Source of the DNA: Thiocystis violacea
Lineage (GTDB): Bacteria > Pseudomonadota > Gammaproteobacteria > Chromatiales > Chromatiaceae
Direction: 5' to 3'
Assembly: GCF_016583565.1 (NCBI RefSeq)
Contig: NZ_NRRF01000020.1
Span: forward strand, 1 to 64,000
Length of the DNA: 64,000 nt
Part shown: piece by piece, positions 8,277 through 15,299 of the stretch
Numbering within the stretch: position 1 is the stretch's first letter
Layout: the number at the start of each line of letters is the position of its first letter
The notes under the pieces: model-generated
Told to the model about the DNA's origin: nothing
What the model saw: the letters and a program-made list of their open reading frames with translations, nothing else
Database searches by the model: none
Program-made: the position numbers and the translations under genes

Positions 8277-8813
8277 ATGACCATGGCCGACTATCGCCGC
8301 CACTATCAACCCGAAGCCTGCTACTTCTTCACCCTGGTGACCGCGGAGCGGAGTCCCTTGCTGACCGAGCACATCGCGCACCTGCGGCGCGCCTTTCGGA
8401 TCGGGATTCAACGCTACCCCACCGAGATCCAGGCCATCGTCATCCTCCCTGATCACCTGCACACAATCTGGCGTCTGCCGCCCGCGGATATAGACTTCTC
8501 AACCCGCTGGATGGTCATCAAACGCCTCTTCTCCACCGGTCTCGACGCCCAACCCTGCTCCGCATCCAAGACCCGCAAGCGTGAAAAAGGCATTTGGCAG
8601 CGACGCTTCTGGGAGCACTGCATCCGCGACGAAGAAGATTGGCGCAGACACATGGACTACATCCACTACAACCCGGTCAAACATCGCTACTGCCAAGCGC
8701 CGATCGAATGGCCGCATAGCTCCTTCCGTCGCGCCGTCGCCGCCGGCCTCTATCTGCCCGATTGGGGCAGCACCCCTCCGCCCGACATCCCTGGCCTCGA
8801 CTGGGACCGCTAA
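8277..8813 (+). CDS. REP-associated tyrosine transposase (RAYT)
   Basis: This 178-residue protein has the hallmarks of the RAYT (IS200-like, Y1 HUH) family: YFFTLVTAER near the start, the metal-binding H-x-H in DHLHTIW, and the catalytic tyrosine region YIHYNPVKH, followed by WPHSSFRR. RAYTs are domesticated single-strand transposases that recognise and can move REP hairpins. REP-like elements lie on both sides at about 50 bp (8086-8223 and 8844 onward), and more copies are scattered through the window. Its insertion separates fliC from flaG. Length and motifs are intact, so it looks functional. Confidence 0.93.
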   Translation: MTMADYRRHYQPEACYFFTLVTAERSPLLTEHIAHLRRAFRIGIQRYPTEIQAIVILPDHLHTIWRLPPADIDFSTRWMVIKRLFSTGLDAQPCSASKTRKREKGIWQRRFWEHCIRDEEDWRRHMDYIHYNPVKHRYCQAPIEWPHSSFRRAVAAGLYLPDWGSTPPPDIPGLDWDR

Positions 8814-8843
8814 CGGCATTGACTGCTCCTCACCCAGCGTGAC

Positions 8844-9021
8844 GATGGGCACGCCCGTCAAGCCCTGGAGCCAATCTCCAACCACCTCGCGCGGGCTTTG
8901 CCCATCCTCCCAGCGACCAAGGCCAATCCCGCCCCCATCCCTCGGAGCGGTGAAGATGGGCACGCCCGCCAGGCCCTGGAGCCAATCTCCACCCATCTCG
9001 CGCGGGCTTTGCCCATCCTAC
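8844..9021. repeat. REP-like half elements, right flank of RAYT
   Basis: Two successive copies of the right half of the subfamily B element: GATGGGCACGCCCGTC up to GGGCTTTGCCCATCC, then GATGGGCACGCCCGCC up to TTTGCCCATCCTAC. Neither has its left hairpin. The spacer (ccaaggccaatcccgccccc) is the one inside the full elements that follow. Confidence 0.85.
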
Positions 9022-9044
9022 ATCCGTTGGTCCGTCCCTCCCCC

Positions 9045-9189
9045 GTAGGATGGGCAAAGCGCAGCGTGCCCATCCTCCCATCCACCAAGGCCAATCCCGC
9101 CCCCATCTCTCGGAGCGGTGACGATGGGCACGCCCGCCAAGCCCTGGAGCCAATCTCCACCCACCTCGCACGGGCTTTGCCCATCCGAC
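9045..9189. repeat. REP-like element (subfamily B), tandem unit 1
   Basis: A full element from GTAGGATGGGCAAAGCGCAG to GCTTTGCCCATCCGAC. With the spacer that starts catccgttggtccgt it forms a tandem unit of about 168 bp, repeated immediately at 9213. Confidence 0.88.
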
Positions 9190-9212
9190 ATCCGTTGGTC
9201 CGTCTCTCCCTC

Positions 9213-9357
9213 GTAGGATGGGCAAAGCGCAGCGTGCCCATCCTCCCAGCCACCAAGGCCAATCCCACCCCCATCCCTCGGAGCGGTGACGATGGGCACG
9301 CCCGCCAAGCCGTGGAGCCAATCTCCACCCATCTCGCGCGGGCTTTGCCCATCCTAC
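9213..9357. repeat. REP-like element (subfamily B), tandem unit 2, at the fliC 3' end
   Basis: Nearly identical to the preceding unit. Its terminal CCTAC ends three bases before the flagellin stop codon (9361-9363 on the minus strand), so the hairpins would form the 3' end of the fliC transcript. They could protect the mRNA or separate it from flaG. No conventional terminator with a T tract was seen here. Confidence 0.88.
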
Positions 9358-9360
9358 GTG

Positions 9361-11952
9361 CTATCTCAGCAGGGACAGCACGTTCTGGGTCGAGGCGTTG
9401 GCCTGCGAGAGCATCGCGGTGCCGGCCTGCTGGAGGATCTGGATGCGGCTCAGTTCCGCGGTCTCGGCCGCGAAGTCGGCATCCTGGATCCGGCTGCGCG
9501 AGGCGCTGAGGTTCTCCGAGGTGATCGACATGGCGGAGATGGTCGAACTCAGCCGGTTCTGCACCGCACCCAGGTTGCCCCGCTCGCTGTTGATGCTCTG
9601 CAGCGCATTGTCGACCGCCTCCAGCGCTTTGGTCGCGCCCTCCGCGGTGGAGATGTCGATGTCCTTCAGGAACTGCCCACCCTCGGTGCCGCCGAAGGTG
9701 CCCACCTGGAAGCCCATTTCCTCGAGCTCCGCGCTGCCGTTCTCGCCGGCCGCGACGGTGAATTGACCGGCCGAGCTGAGCGTGACCTTCGACGTCGTCG
9801 TCTCGGCGAGTCGGTTCGCCAGGTCAGTGTAGCCAGTGGCTTCGATGTCGAGCGGCGTTACTGTCGAGGCGCCGTTGGCGACGCCATTCAGCATGGCCGT
9901 CACGTCATACTCGGCAATGCCGTCTTCACCGGCATCGAGGCCGATCTCCACGCCCGAGAAGTCGATGCTCTTGTTGAGGCCGCTGTCGGAGAGCGCGCCG
10001 GTGTTGGCTTCCGCATTGGTATCGATCACGATCGAGATATTGCGACCGTCCGCGGCGGTGAGCCTGAGGCCGGTGCCCGTATCTTCCGCGGTGACGCCCG
10101 TCTTGCCGGAGATGGCGTTGATCTCGGACATCGCCGTGGCCCTGTCCTTCTCGGCGTCGTCGGTCAAGGTCATCTGGAAGACCTCGCCGTTGATGTAAAC
10201 GGCACCCTGGACCCCGGCGCGGTCTGTCGCCGTGCTCGCCGTGCCTTTCCCGCCGTCCACCTCGGTCGCTTGAACCGTGGCGGTGACGCCGGTCTCCGCC
10301 GATGAGGCATTGATCGCCGCGGCAACGGCGATGCCGCTGGCGGCCTTGTTACTGCTGACCGCGTCCGTGTTGGAGTAGGTGTCGTCCGAGGCTTTGGCCG
10401 CCTGGATCGCCACGCCGTTGATGACCAAATCCCCCTCGCGCAAGGAGTCTGGGCCGCCCAAGGATGCGCCTTCGAGCGCGGTCAAGAGCGGGTCGTCGGC
10501 GCCGCCGGCGATGGCGCCGACATTCGAGATGTCGACGCGCTCATTGGACATGAGGGTGAGGTGCTGAATGGCGTCATCGCCGGTATCGTCGCTGAGCCCG
10601 ACCGTCACGACTCCGCTGCCAATCGCACCGTCGATCGCGGTTTGCAGGCCGTTCCTGAGGGCGGCAGCAGTGGCGAAGTTCTGATCCAGAACGACTGTCA
10701 CCGCATCGCCGCCTGAGAGCGAGATATCGAACGTGTGGGCGTTGGCGCCGGACACATCGGCACCGCTCGAGACATCGCCCGTGCCGACAAAGGCGGCGTC
10801 GCTGTGCCGGTTCGTCGAGGAGACCGTTCCTGTGTTGGAATCGTAGACGCCTTCGGCCACCCCAGCGTTCGCGATGTCACCTGTGCCGGCGGTGATCGAG
10901 ATCGCCGTACCGTCGACGGAACGGAGGTTGTAACCACCCTCGTAGGTGTCGGCGGCGGCGATCCCCGTATCGGCGGCGGTCAGCGTATCGAAACTGACCT
11001 CGATGTTGCGCCCATCGGCGGCAACCAGATTGATACCGGTCTCCGCGCGGCCGGTATCGACCGCAGTGACGCCTGTTTCGCCGGAGACGGCATTGATGGC
11101 CTCGATCACGGCCTTACGGTTACCCTCGGCATCGCCCGTACCAATGCCGATGTTTTCGGTAGTGACGCCGTTGATGGTGATGGTGCCGTCGGTCGCTGCG
11201 GTCGGAAGCTTTTGCGTCGACCCTGCGGCCACGGTTGCGTTGACTGTAGCGACGACGCCCGTCTCGTCAGTGTGTTTGTTGATTGCGGCGACCTTGGCGA
11301 TCGCGCTGGCGGCGGCGTTGTCCGTGGAGTAGGCATCATCGGATGCGGAAGAGCCACCGATCGAGACGCCATTGATCAGCAGATCCCCGGTGCTGATGGC
11401 GACGTCGGTGCCGGTCGCGCTGAGGGTGGCGGCCTGGCCGCCACCGAGCTTGTCCGTCGTCATCTTGCCGATGGACAGCTCGAAGGTCTGTCCGGCGTTG
11501 GCGCCGATCTGGAACTTCTGATTGCTCGCCGAGCCGTTGAGCAGCTTGATGCCGTTGAATTCGGTCTGTTCGGAGATACGCCCGACCTCGGCGATGAGCT
11601 GCTGTGCCTCTGCGTTCAACGCCGAGCGGTCGCTGGCACTGTTGGTGGCGTTGGCGGACTGGATCGCCAGCTCGCGCAGGCGCTGCAGGTTGTTGGTCAT
11701 CTCGCCCATGGCGCCTTCCGCGGTCTGCGCCATCGAGATACCGTCATTGGCGTTGCGGCTGGCCTGGTTGATGCCCTTGATCTGGGAAGTGAAGCGGTCG
11801 GAGATCGCCATGCCGGCGGCGTCGTCCTTCGCGCTGTTGATGCGAAGACCGGAGGACAGACGTGCCATGGTCTGCTCCATCATCTTCTGGGAATTGTTCA
11901 GCTGACGTTGTGCATTCAGCGAGGAGACGTTGGTGTTGATGACTTGGGGCAT
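9361..11952 (-). CDS. fliC: Flagellin, very large with duplicated variable region
   Basis: An 863-residue flagellin. The N-terminus (PQVINTNVSSLNAQRQL, then RLSSGLRINSAKDDAAG) and C-terminus (ITSENLSASRSRIQDADFA, ending NVLSLLR) are the conserved D0/D1 regions that polymerise the filament and carry the export signal. Between them about 600 residues form a variable surface domain holding two related modules of about 160 residues, at about 186-350 and 504-660. Each has hook-IN-like pieces (LLINGVSIG / LVINGVAIQ and LVAADGRNIEV / LTAADGRNISI). The start at 11952 follows GGAGAG; the frame extends upstream only into the leader. Gammaproteobacterial flagellins are usually 280-550 aa. Expression is predicted from the sigma-28 promoter at 12099-12125. 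The serine/threonine-rich surface is a plausible target for the GT41 protein nearby. Confidence 0.95.
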   Translation of the reverse strand: MPQVINTNVSSLNAQRQLNNSQKMMEQTMARLSSGLRINSAKDDAAGMAISDRFTSQIKGINQASRNANDGISMAQTAEGAMGEMTNNLQRLRELAIQSANATNSASDRSALNAEAQQLIAEVGRISEQTEFNGIKLLNGSASNQKFQIGANAGQTFELSIGKMTTDKLGGGQAATLSATGTDVAISTGDLLINGVSIGGSSASDDAYSTDNAAASAIAKVAAINKHTDETGVVATVNATVAAGSTQKLPTAATDGTITINGVTTENIGIGTGDAEGNRKAVIEAINAVSGETGVTAVDTGRAETGINLVAADGRNIEVSFDTLTAADTGIAAADTYEGGYNLRSVDGTAISITAGTGDIANAGVAEGVYDSNTGTVSSTNRHSDAAFVGTGDVSSGADVSGANAHTFDISLSGGDAVTVVLDQNFATAAALRNGLQTAIDGAIGSGVVTVGLSDDTGDDAIQHLTLMSNERVDISNVGAIAGGADDPLLTALEGASLGGPDSLREGDLVINGVAIQAAKASDDTYSNTDAVSSNKAASGIAVAAAINASSAETGVTATVQATEVDGGKGTASTATDRAGVQGAVYINGEVFQMTLTDDAEKDRATAMSEINAISGKTGVTAEDTGTGLRLTAADGRNISIVIDTNAEANTGALSDSGLNKSIDFSGVEIGLDAGEDGIAEYDVTAMLNGVANGASTVTPLDIEATGYTDLANRLAETTTSKVTLSSAGQFTVAAGENGSAELEEMGFQVGTFGGTEGGQFLKDIDISTAEGATKALEAVDNALQSINSERGNLGAVQNRLSSTISAMSITSENLSASRSRIQDADFAAETAELSRIQILQQAGTAMLSQANASTQNVLSLLR

Positions 11953-12031
11953 GATCGCTCTCCGTGAGGGGGTTCGACTGGTTGCGGAAGCGACGGGTTG
12001 AGGTCCGTCATGGATCGTCGAATCGCCGAAG

Positions 12032-12065
12032 CGTCCGTCGTTCTGAACCGTCCGTCGTTCTGAAC
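12032..12065. repeat. Tandem 17-bp direct repeat in the fliC leader
   Basis: Two exact adjacent copies of CGTCCGTCGTTCTGAAC lie between the sigma-28 promoter and the flagellin start, inside the predicted 5' untranslated region. Confidence 0.9.
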
Positions 12066-12098
12066 CGGAAGACTTCAATCTGATTCGGTTCGCTCAAG

Positions 12099-12125
12099 TT
12101 ATCGACCGTGCCGGAGAAAACTTGA
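12099..12125 (-). promoter_or_regulatory. Sigma-28 (FliA) promoter of fliC
   Basis: The minus strand reads TCAAGTTT, 11 bases, GTCGATAA, one mismatch in each half from the consensus TAAAGTTT-N11-GCCGATAA, with exact spacing. Predicted transcription starts near 12090, giving a leader of about 140 nt before the ATG at 11952. This is the expected late flagellar promoter class for flagellin. Confidence 0.85.
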
Positions 12126-12237
12126 ATGGGGCCGTTGAACGGCACCGCGCCGGGCTGTGACCCAGGTCGCAGAATCCCTCGGAGGCGATCGAGTTGCGCT
12201 TGAAGTCAACAAAAGCCGGGCCGGAGGCCGCAGGGTT

Positions 12238-12373
12238 GTAGGATGGGCGAAGCCCGTCATGCGGTGTTGAGACGGGGCGCTGGGCGTTGACGGGCGTGCC
12301 CATCTTGCCCGTGCGGAGGTTTTCCGGATGTCTGGGATGTGGATTGGATGGGCAAAGCGCAGCCTGCCCATCT
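12238..12373. repeat. REP-like element, divergent copy
   Basis: It begins GTAGGATGGGCGAAGCCCG, contains GGGCGTGCCCATC, and ends GATGGGCAAAGCGCAGCCTG followed by CCCATC, so both halves face as in the other elements but the right end is rearranged. It lies between the fliC promoter and the aspartic-protease gene. Confidence 0.75.
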
Positions 12374-12378
12374 TGCCG

Positions 12379-12798
12379 CTATTTCAGCTTGAGCAGCGGT
12401 AAATTCGGCGATTCCGGGCGCGGTCCAAGACGACGGCGCGGACAATCCACGATCAGATCCAATTCCTCCAGGACGAGCTGTCCGATCAGTGGCTCGCAAA
12501 GGGGAGGGCCGATCACGCAATCGGTCACCATGGTTCGCCCTAGAATCGTGATCTCCAGACCCCGCGCCGTCGGCAGCTCTTCGCGACGATCGTCAGCATA
12601 GGTAACGATGACCCGCCCGCCACGGGACAGGTCGAGTTTTCCGACCTCGTCTTCCGGCAACAGGATCATCAAGGCGCCCGTATCGACGAGACAATCAAGC
12701 TCGCTCGATGCCACTTGGTCCGGATCTCCGCCGCCACGCTCCGCAAGCGCGACATCAACAAAATTGCGGATACGAGCGGTAACTCTCACTTCTCCCAT
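12379..12798 (-). CDS. Retropepsin-like (clan AA) aspartic protease domain protein
   Basis: A 139-residue protein whose centre carries CLVDTGALMILLP, the D-T-G-A active-site loop of clan AA, followed by a beta-rich stretch and VIGPPLCEPLIGQLVLEELD, where these proteins have the second hydrophobic loop. Single-domain members act as dimers. Many bacterial copies are of unknown role and some lie in toxin-antitoxin-like or mobile contexts. The start is ATG after CGGAGG. A REP-like element lies five bases past the stop. Nothing links it to the flagellar genes except position. Confidence 0.75.
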   Translation of the reverse strand: MGEVRVTARIRNFVDVALAERGGGDPDQVASSELDCLVDTGALMILLPEDEVGKLDLSRGGRVIVTYADDRREELPTARGLEITILGRTMVTDCVIGPPLCEPLIGQLVLEELDLIVDCPRRRLGPRPESPNLPLLKLK

Positions 12799-13261
12799 CG
12801 CGACCTCCGGGGCGGATGACGAATGTTGCTATAATGCCCGTAAAAATAGCATGCTGATGCTTCTCGCTCGGCCGGACGAGGCATCGATCTGGGCGGAGAA
12901 TTCCATCCTAACCCGCCGTGCATGTGATGCGCGTAGGGATGCGTCGAGAAGACGTCACGGGCCTGGGTCGCGACTGTCGGTCGACCGTCAAGATTCCGCC
13001 ATACTTGCTCCGTCTGCAAAGTGAGAGAAGTGAAGAAGCGTGCGGAGCCTCGCCGAAAATAGAGATCCCGATAGGCAAAGTCCGAGTTCGGCGGCTTCAT
13101 TGAAGCACTGGAGTTGGGCGGGCGTGCCCCTCGTTCAAAACTGGCGCTGGCAAGATGGTCACGCTGCGCTTTGCCAAACCGGTTCGTGGTCATTCAGAGT
13201 ACTCGCGCTAGGCATGCCGGGCAGTCTTGCCGTCGTCGAGACGCGTGTGCGGCGTGACGGC
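12799..13261. other. Intergenic stretch with a degenerate REP remnant
   Basis: No convincing gene. Around 13115-13177 a piece reads GGGCGTGCCCCTCGTTC ... ACGCTGCGCTTTGCC, resembling the left-plus-right halves of the REP elements in decayed form. The part near 12818-12850 is AT-richer and may hold the promoter of the aspartic-protease gene. The reading frames here lack coding character. Confidence 0.5.
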
Positions 13262-14359
13262 TCATCGCATCGCCTCGAGATTCAGACTCATTAGGGTTCC
13301 GTCCTCTTTGTCGAGATGAGGGATGTACGCTTGCGAGTAGTCGTCGACCTCGGTGTGCTCGGTTGCGCGCCAGTCCCATCGCCGAACTTGCCGAAAGCCA
13401 AGCCCTTGCAGTTCGCGGGTCAAGAAGGGCTCGTCGAAGATCATTTTGTGGAAATCGTGCGAATCGCGCTGCCCTCCACAGATCAGGCCAATGAGTCCGG
13501 TGAGACCATCGGCCAATCCTTGCTCATAATAGAGCTTGGCGCACGCCGCGAAGTCGGGCACGGCCAGTCGCAGCCGACCGCCCGGCTTCAACACGCGGCG
13601 CCATTCCGTGAGCGCGGCGCGAAACTCCCAGCGCCCGAAGTGCTCGAGGAGATGGGAGGCGTAGATCAGATCGACCGTCGCACTTGGAATGGCGTCCAGA
13701 TGGGCGACATCGGTGACGAGATCGACGTGCGGGAAGAGTTGGGCGTCGAGGTGAAAGAAGCCGGGTATGTAGCGCGAACCGCATCCCAGGTGCAGCCGGA
13801 TCGGCCCATCCGTTGTCGAGGAGAAGAGACCGGTTCCGTTGCGCATCCGCCGAACGCGGCAGGGTGATCCCCAGGCCACCGCGTTCGGGGGAATGCTGCG
13901 GGTGACCACGGAGCCAGTGCCGATGACGGCGCCGGCTCCGATCGTGACGCCTGGATGAATGATCGCTCCCATTCCGACCCAGACGTCGTCCTCGATACGG
14001 ATCGGAAGGCTCTCGGTCGGTTGACGACGCATGGGGAGATCCGGGCGCATCTGCCCATGGTTGAGGCCGCCAATGAGGACTCCGCTGGAAATCTGGCAAT
14101 CGCGGCCAATTTCGAGTCCGGCGTGCGGCTCGAAGATGTGGCAGCCAGGTCCGAACGACACGTCATCGCCGGTCACAAGCCAGCCGCGAGCGATGCGGAT
14201 ACTGGCGTTCGAGTGGATGATGTTGCGCTCGCCGAGCTGGATTCTCCCTTCCCGACCGACGTGGATGACGCTACCAGGCTCCATGACGGTGGTCTGCGGA
14301 AGCTCGCAGATGCCTTCAGAGTCGATGATGGCGTCTTTGTGTATTCCTCGACTGATCAT
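13262..14359 (-). CDS. Fusion of hexapeptide-repeat acyltransferase and SAM methyltransferase
   Basis: This 365-residue protein has two enzymes in one chain. Residues about 1-185 form a left-handed beta-helix (hexapeptide repeats: IQLGERNIIHSNASIRI, DDVWVGMGAIIHPGVTIGAG) typical of sugar O- or N-acyltransferases. Residues about 195-365 form a class I methyltransferase: IRLHLGCGSRYIPGF, YASHLLEHFGRWE, LKPGGRLRLAVPDF. The N-terminal half lacks the usual short helical head of maltose-type acetyltransferases. The start at 14359 is two bases after the stop of the upstream methyltransferase gene, so the two are cotranscribed; longer in-frame starts lie inside that gene. A role in decorating a glycan or peptide after the GT41 protein acts is inferred. 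Confidence 0.85.
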   Translation of the reverse strand: MISRGIHKDAIIDSEGICELPQTTVMEPGSVIHVGREGRIQLGERNIIHSNASIRIARGWLVTGDDVSFGPGCHIFEPHAGLEIGRDCQISSGVLIGGLNHGQMRPDLPMRRQPTESLPIRIEDDVWVGMGAIIHPGVTIGAGAVIGTGSVVTRSIPPNAVAWGSPCRVRRMRNGTGLFSSTTDGPIRLHLGCGSRYIPGFFHLDAQLFPHVDLVTDVAHLDAIPSATVDLIYASHLLEHFGRWEFRAALTEWRRVLKPGGRLRLAVPDFAACAKLYYEQGLADGLTGLIGLICGGQRDSHDFHKMIFDEPFLTRELQGLGFRQVRRWDWRATEHTEVDDYSQAYIPHLDKEDGTLMSLNLEAMR

Positions 14360-14361
14360 AC

Positions 14362-15285
14362 TCAGACCACTCCTTCGAGCCAGCTTCCAGGGCGCGAGAA
14401 GCCAGCCGTTTCGCGCATCGCGCAAGCCTCGTGCTTCTTGGCCCATGCGAGTAAACGTCCGTTGGCGCGCCGGAGCACGCGCACGCTCGAGGCGTCGAAT
14501 CCCGCATCTACCAGCCATCGGCCAAACACGATTTCATTCGGCGCATACCAGTTCCAACCCTTTTCCATGGTGCCAGAATAGCCGCAGATGCTGTCCTCGC
14601 CGAAGACCGCTTTTGACTCGAGAAGAATGGCGCCACCCGGCTTCAGATACGCAAATAGAATTCGCGCGAACAGAAGCGGGTCGGTGACATGGTAAATAAC
14701 GCCGGAGCAGTACACGTAATCGAACTGGTGCACCCAGTCCACGCGCTCGGAATAGAGACTGTCTTCGATCACTTCGACGGAACAGCCGGAGAGCTCCAGT
14801 AGGCGCCGGGCTGCCTTTGCGGCAATCGGATGCTCCTCGATCGCGGTAGTCTCGCCGCCAAGCCCCGCGAGCACGAGGACATCCCCTCCGCTCCAGCAGC
14901 CAACGTCCAAGACTCGCGTCCCGGTCAGGTCTGTCGCGAGTAGACCATGCTCCATGGCTTCCGCCGTGATTTCGAGATGCCGAGTTGCCATCGCGCCTCT
15001 GCGCACGCGCCCGCAGCCGAAGTCATGATCGTGTCCCCAGACAAAGAAATCGCGAAACGCCGACGATGAGGCGGTGTCCCAAAAGGCATCTGGCGGTTCC
15101 TGGTCGGGATATTCCCGCTCGATGAGGTCGGCGATACTATTCGCTTGCTCGGCGGTACTCGTTTTCCATTGTTCGATGGCGAGCGCCACTCTGCGATTCG
15201 CTTCGGCTCGGCTTGTCACTGGCTGGGGGGATGGAAATGTCATCAAGCTATCTTTATCGCGTGTTCGATGTGTGCGCGGCGTCAT
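14362..15285 (-). CDS. Class I SAM-dependent methyltransferase
   Basis: This 307-residue protein has the SAM-binding motif I VLDVGCWSGGDVLVLAGLG, an acidic motif II (TTAIEEHP), and YCSGVIYHVTDPLLFARIL with LKPGGAILLESK, as in DUF1698/UbiG-like methyltransferases. The start at 15285 is preceded by GAGAGAG at seven bases; ATG 15243 is an alternative with a weaker site. It sits 14 bases after the giant GT41 gene and two bases before the acyltransferase-methyltransferase gene, forming a three-gene operon. The substrate is unknown; sugar or protein side-chain methylation is suggested by context. Confidence 0.85.
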   Translation of the reverse strand: MTPRTHRTRDKDSLMTFPSPQPVTSRAEANRRVALAIEQWKTSTAEQANSIADLIEREYPDQEPPDAFWDTASSSAFRDFFVWGHDHDFGCGRVRRGAMATRHLEITAEAMEHGLLATDLTGTRVLDVGCWSGGDVLVLAGLGGETTAIEEHPIAAKAARRLLELSGCSVEVIEDSLYSERVDWVHQFDYVYCSGVIYHVTDPLLFARILFAYLKPGGAILLESKAVFGEDSICGYSGTMEKGWNWYAPNEIVFGRWLVDAGFDASSVRVLRRANGRLLAWAKKHEACAMRETAGFSRPGSWLEGVV

Positions 15286-15299
15286 CGCGAGCTCTCTCT

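Noticed and set aside
8844..9357. Array looked like a possible CRISPR
   Set aside because: Repeats are about 168 bp, palindromic, and share spacers; the pattern is REP tandem duplication next to a RAYT.
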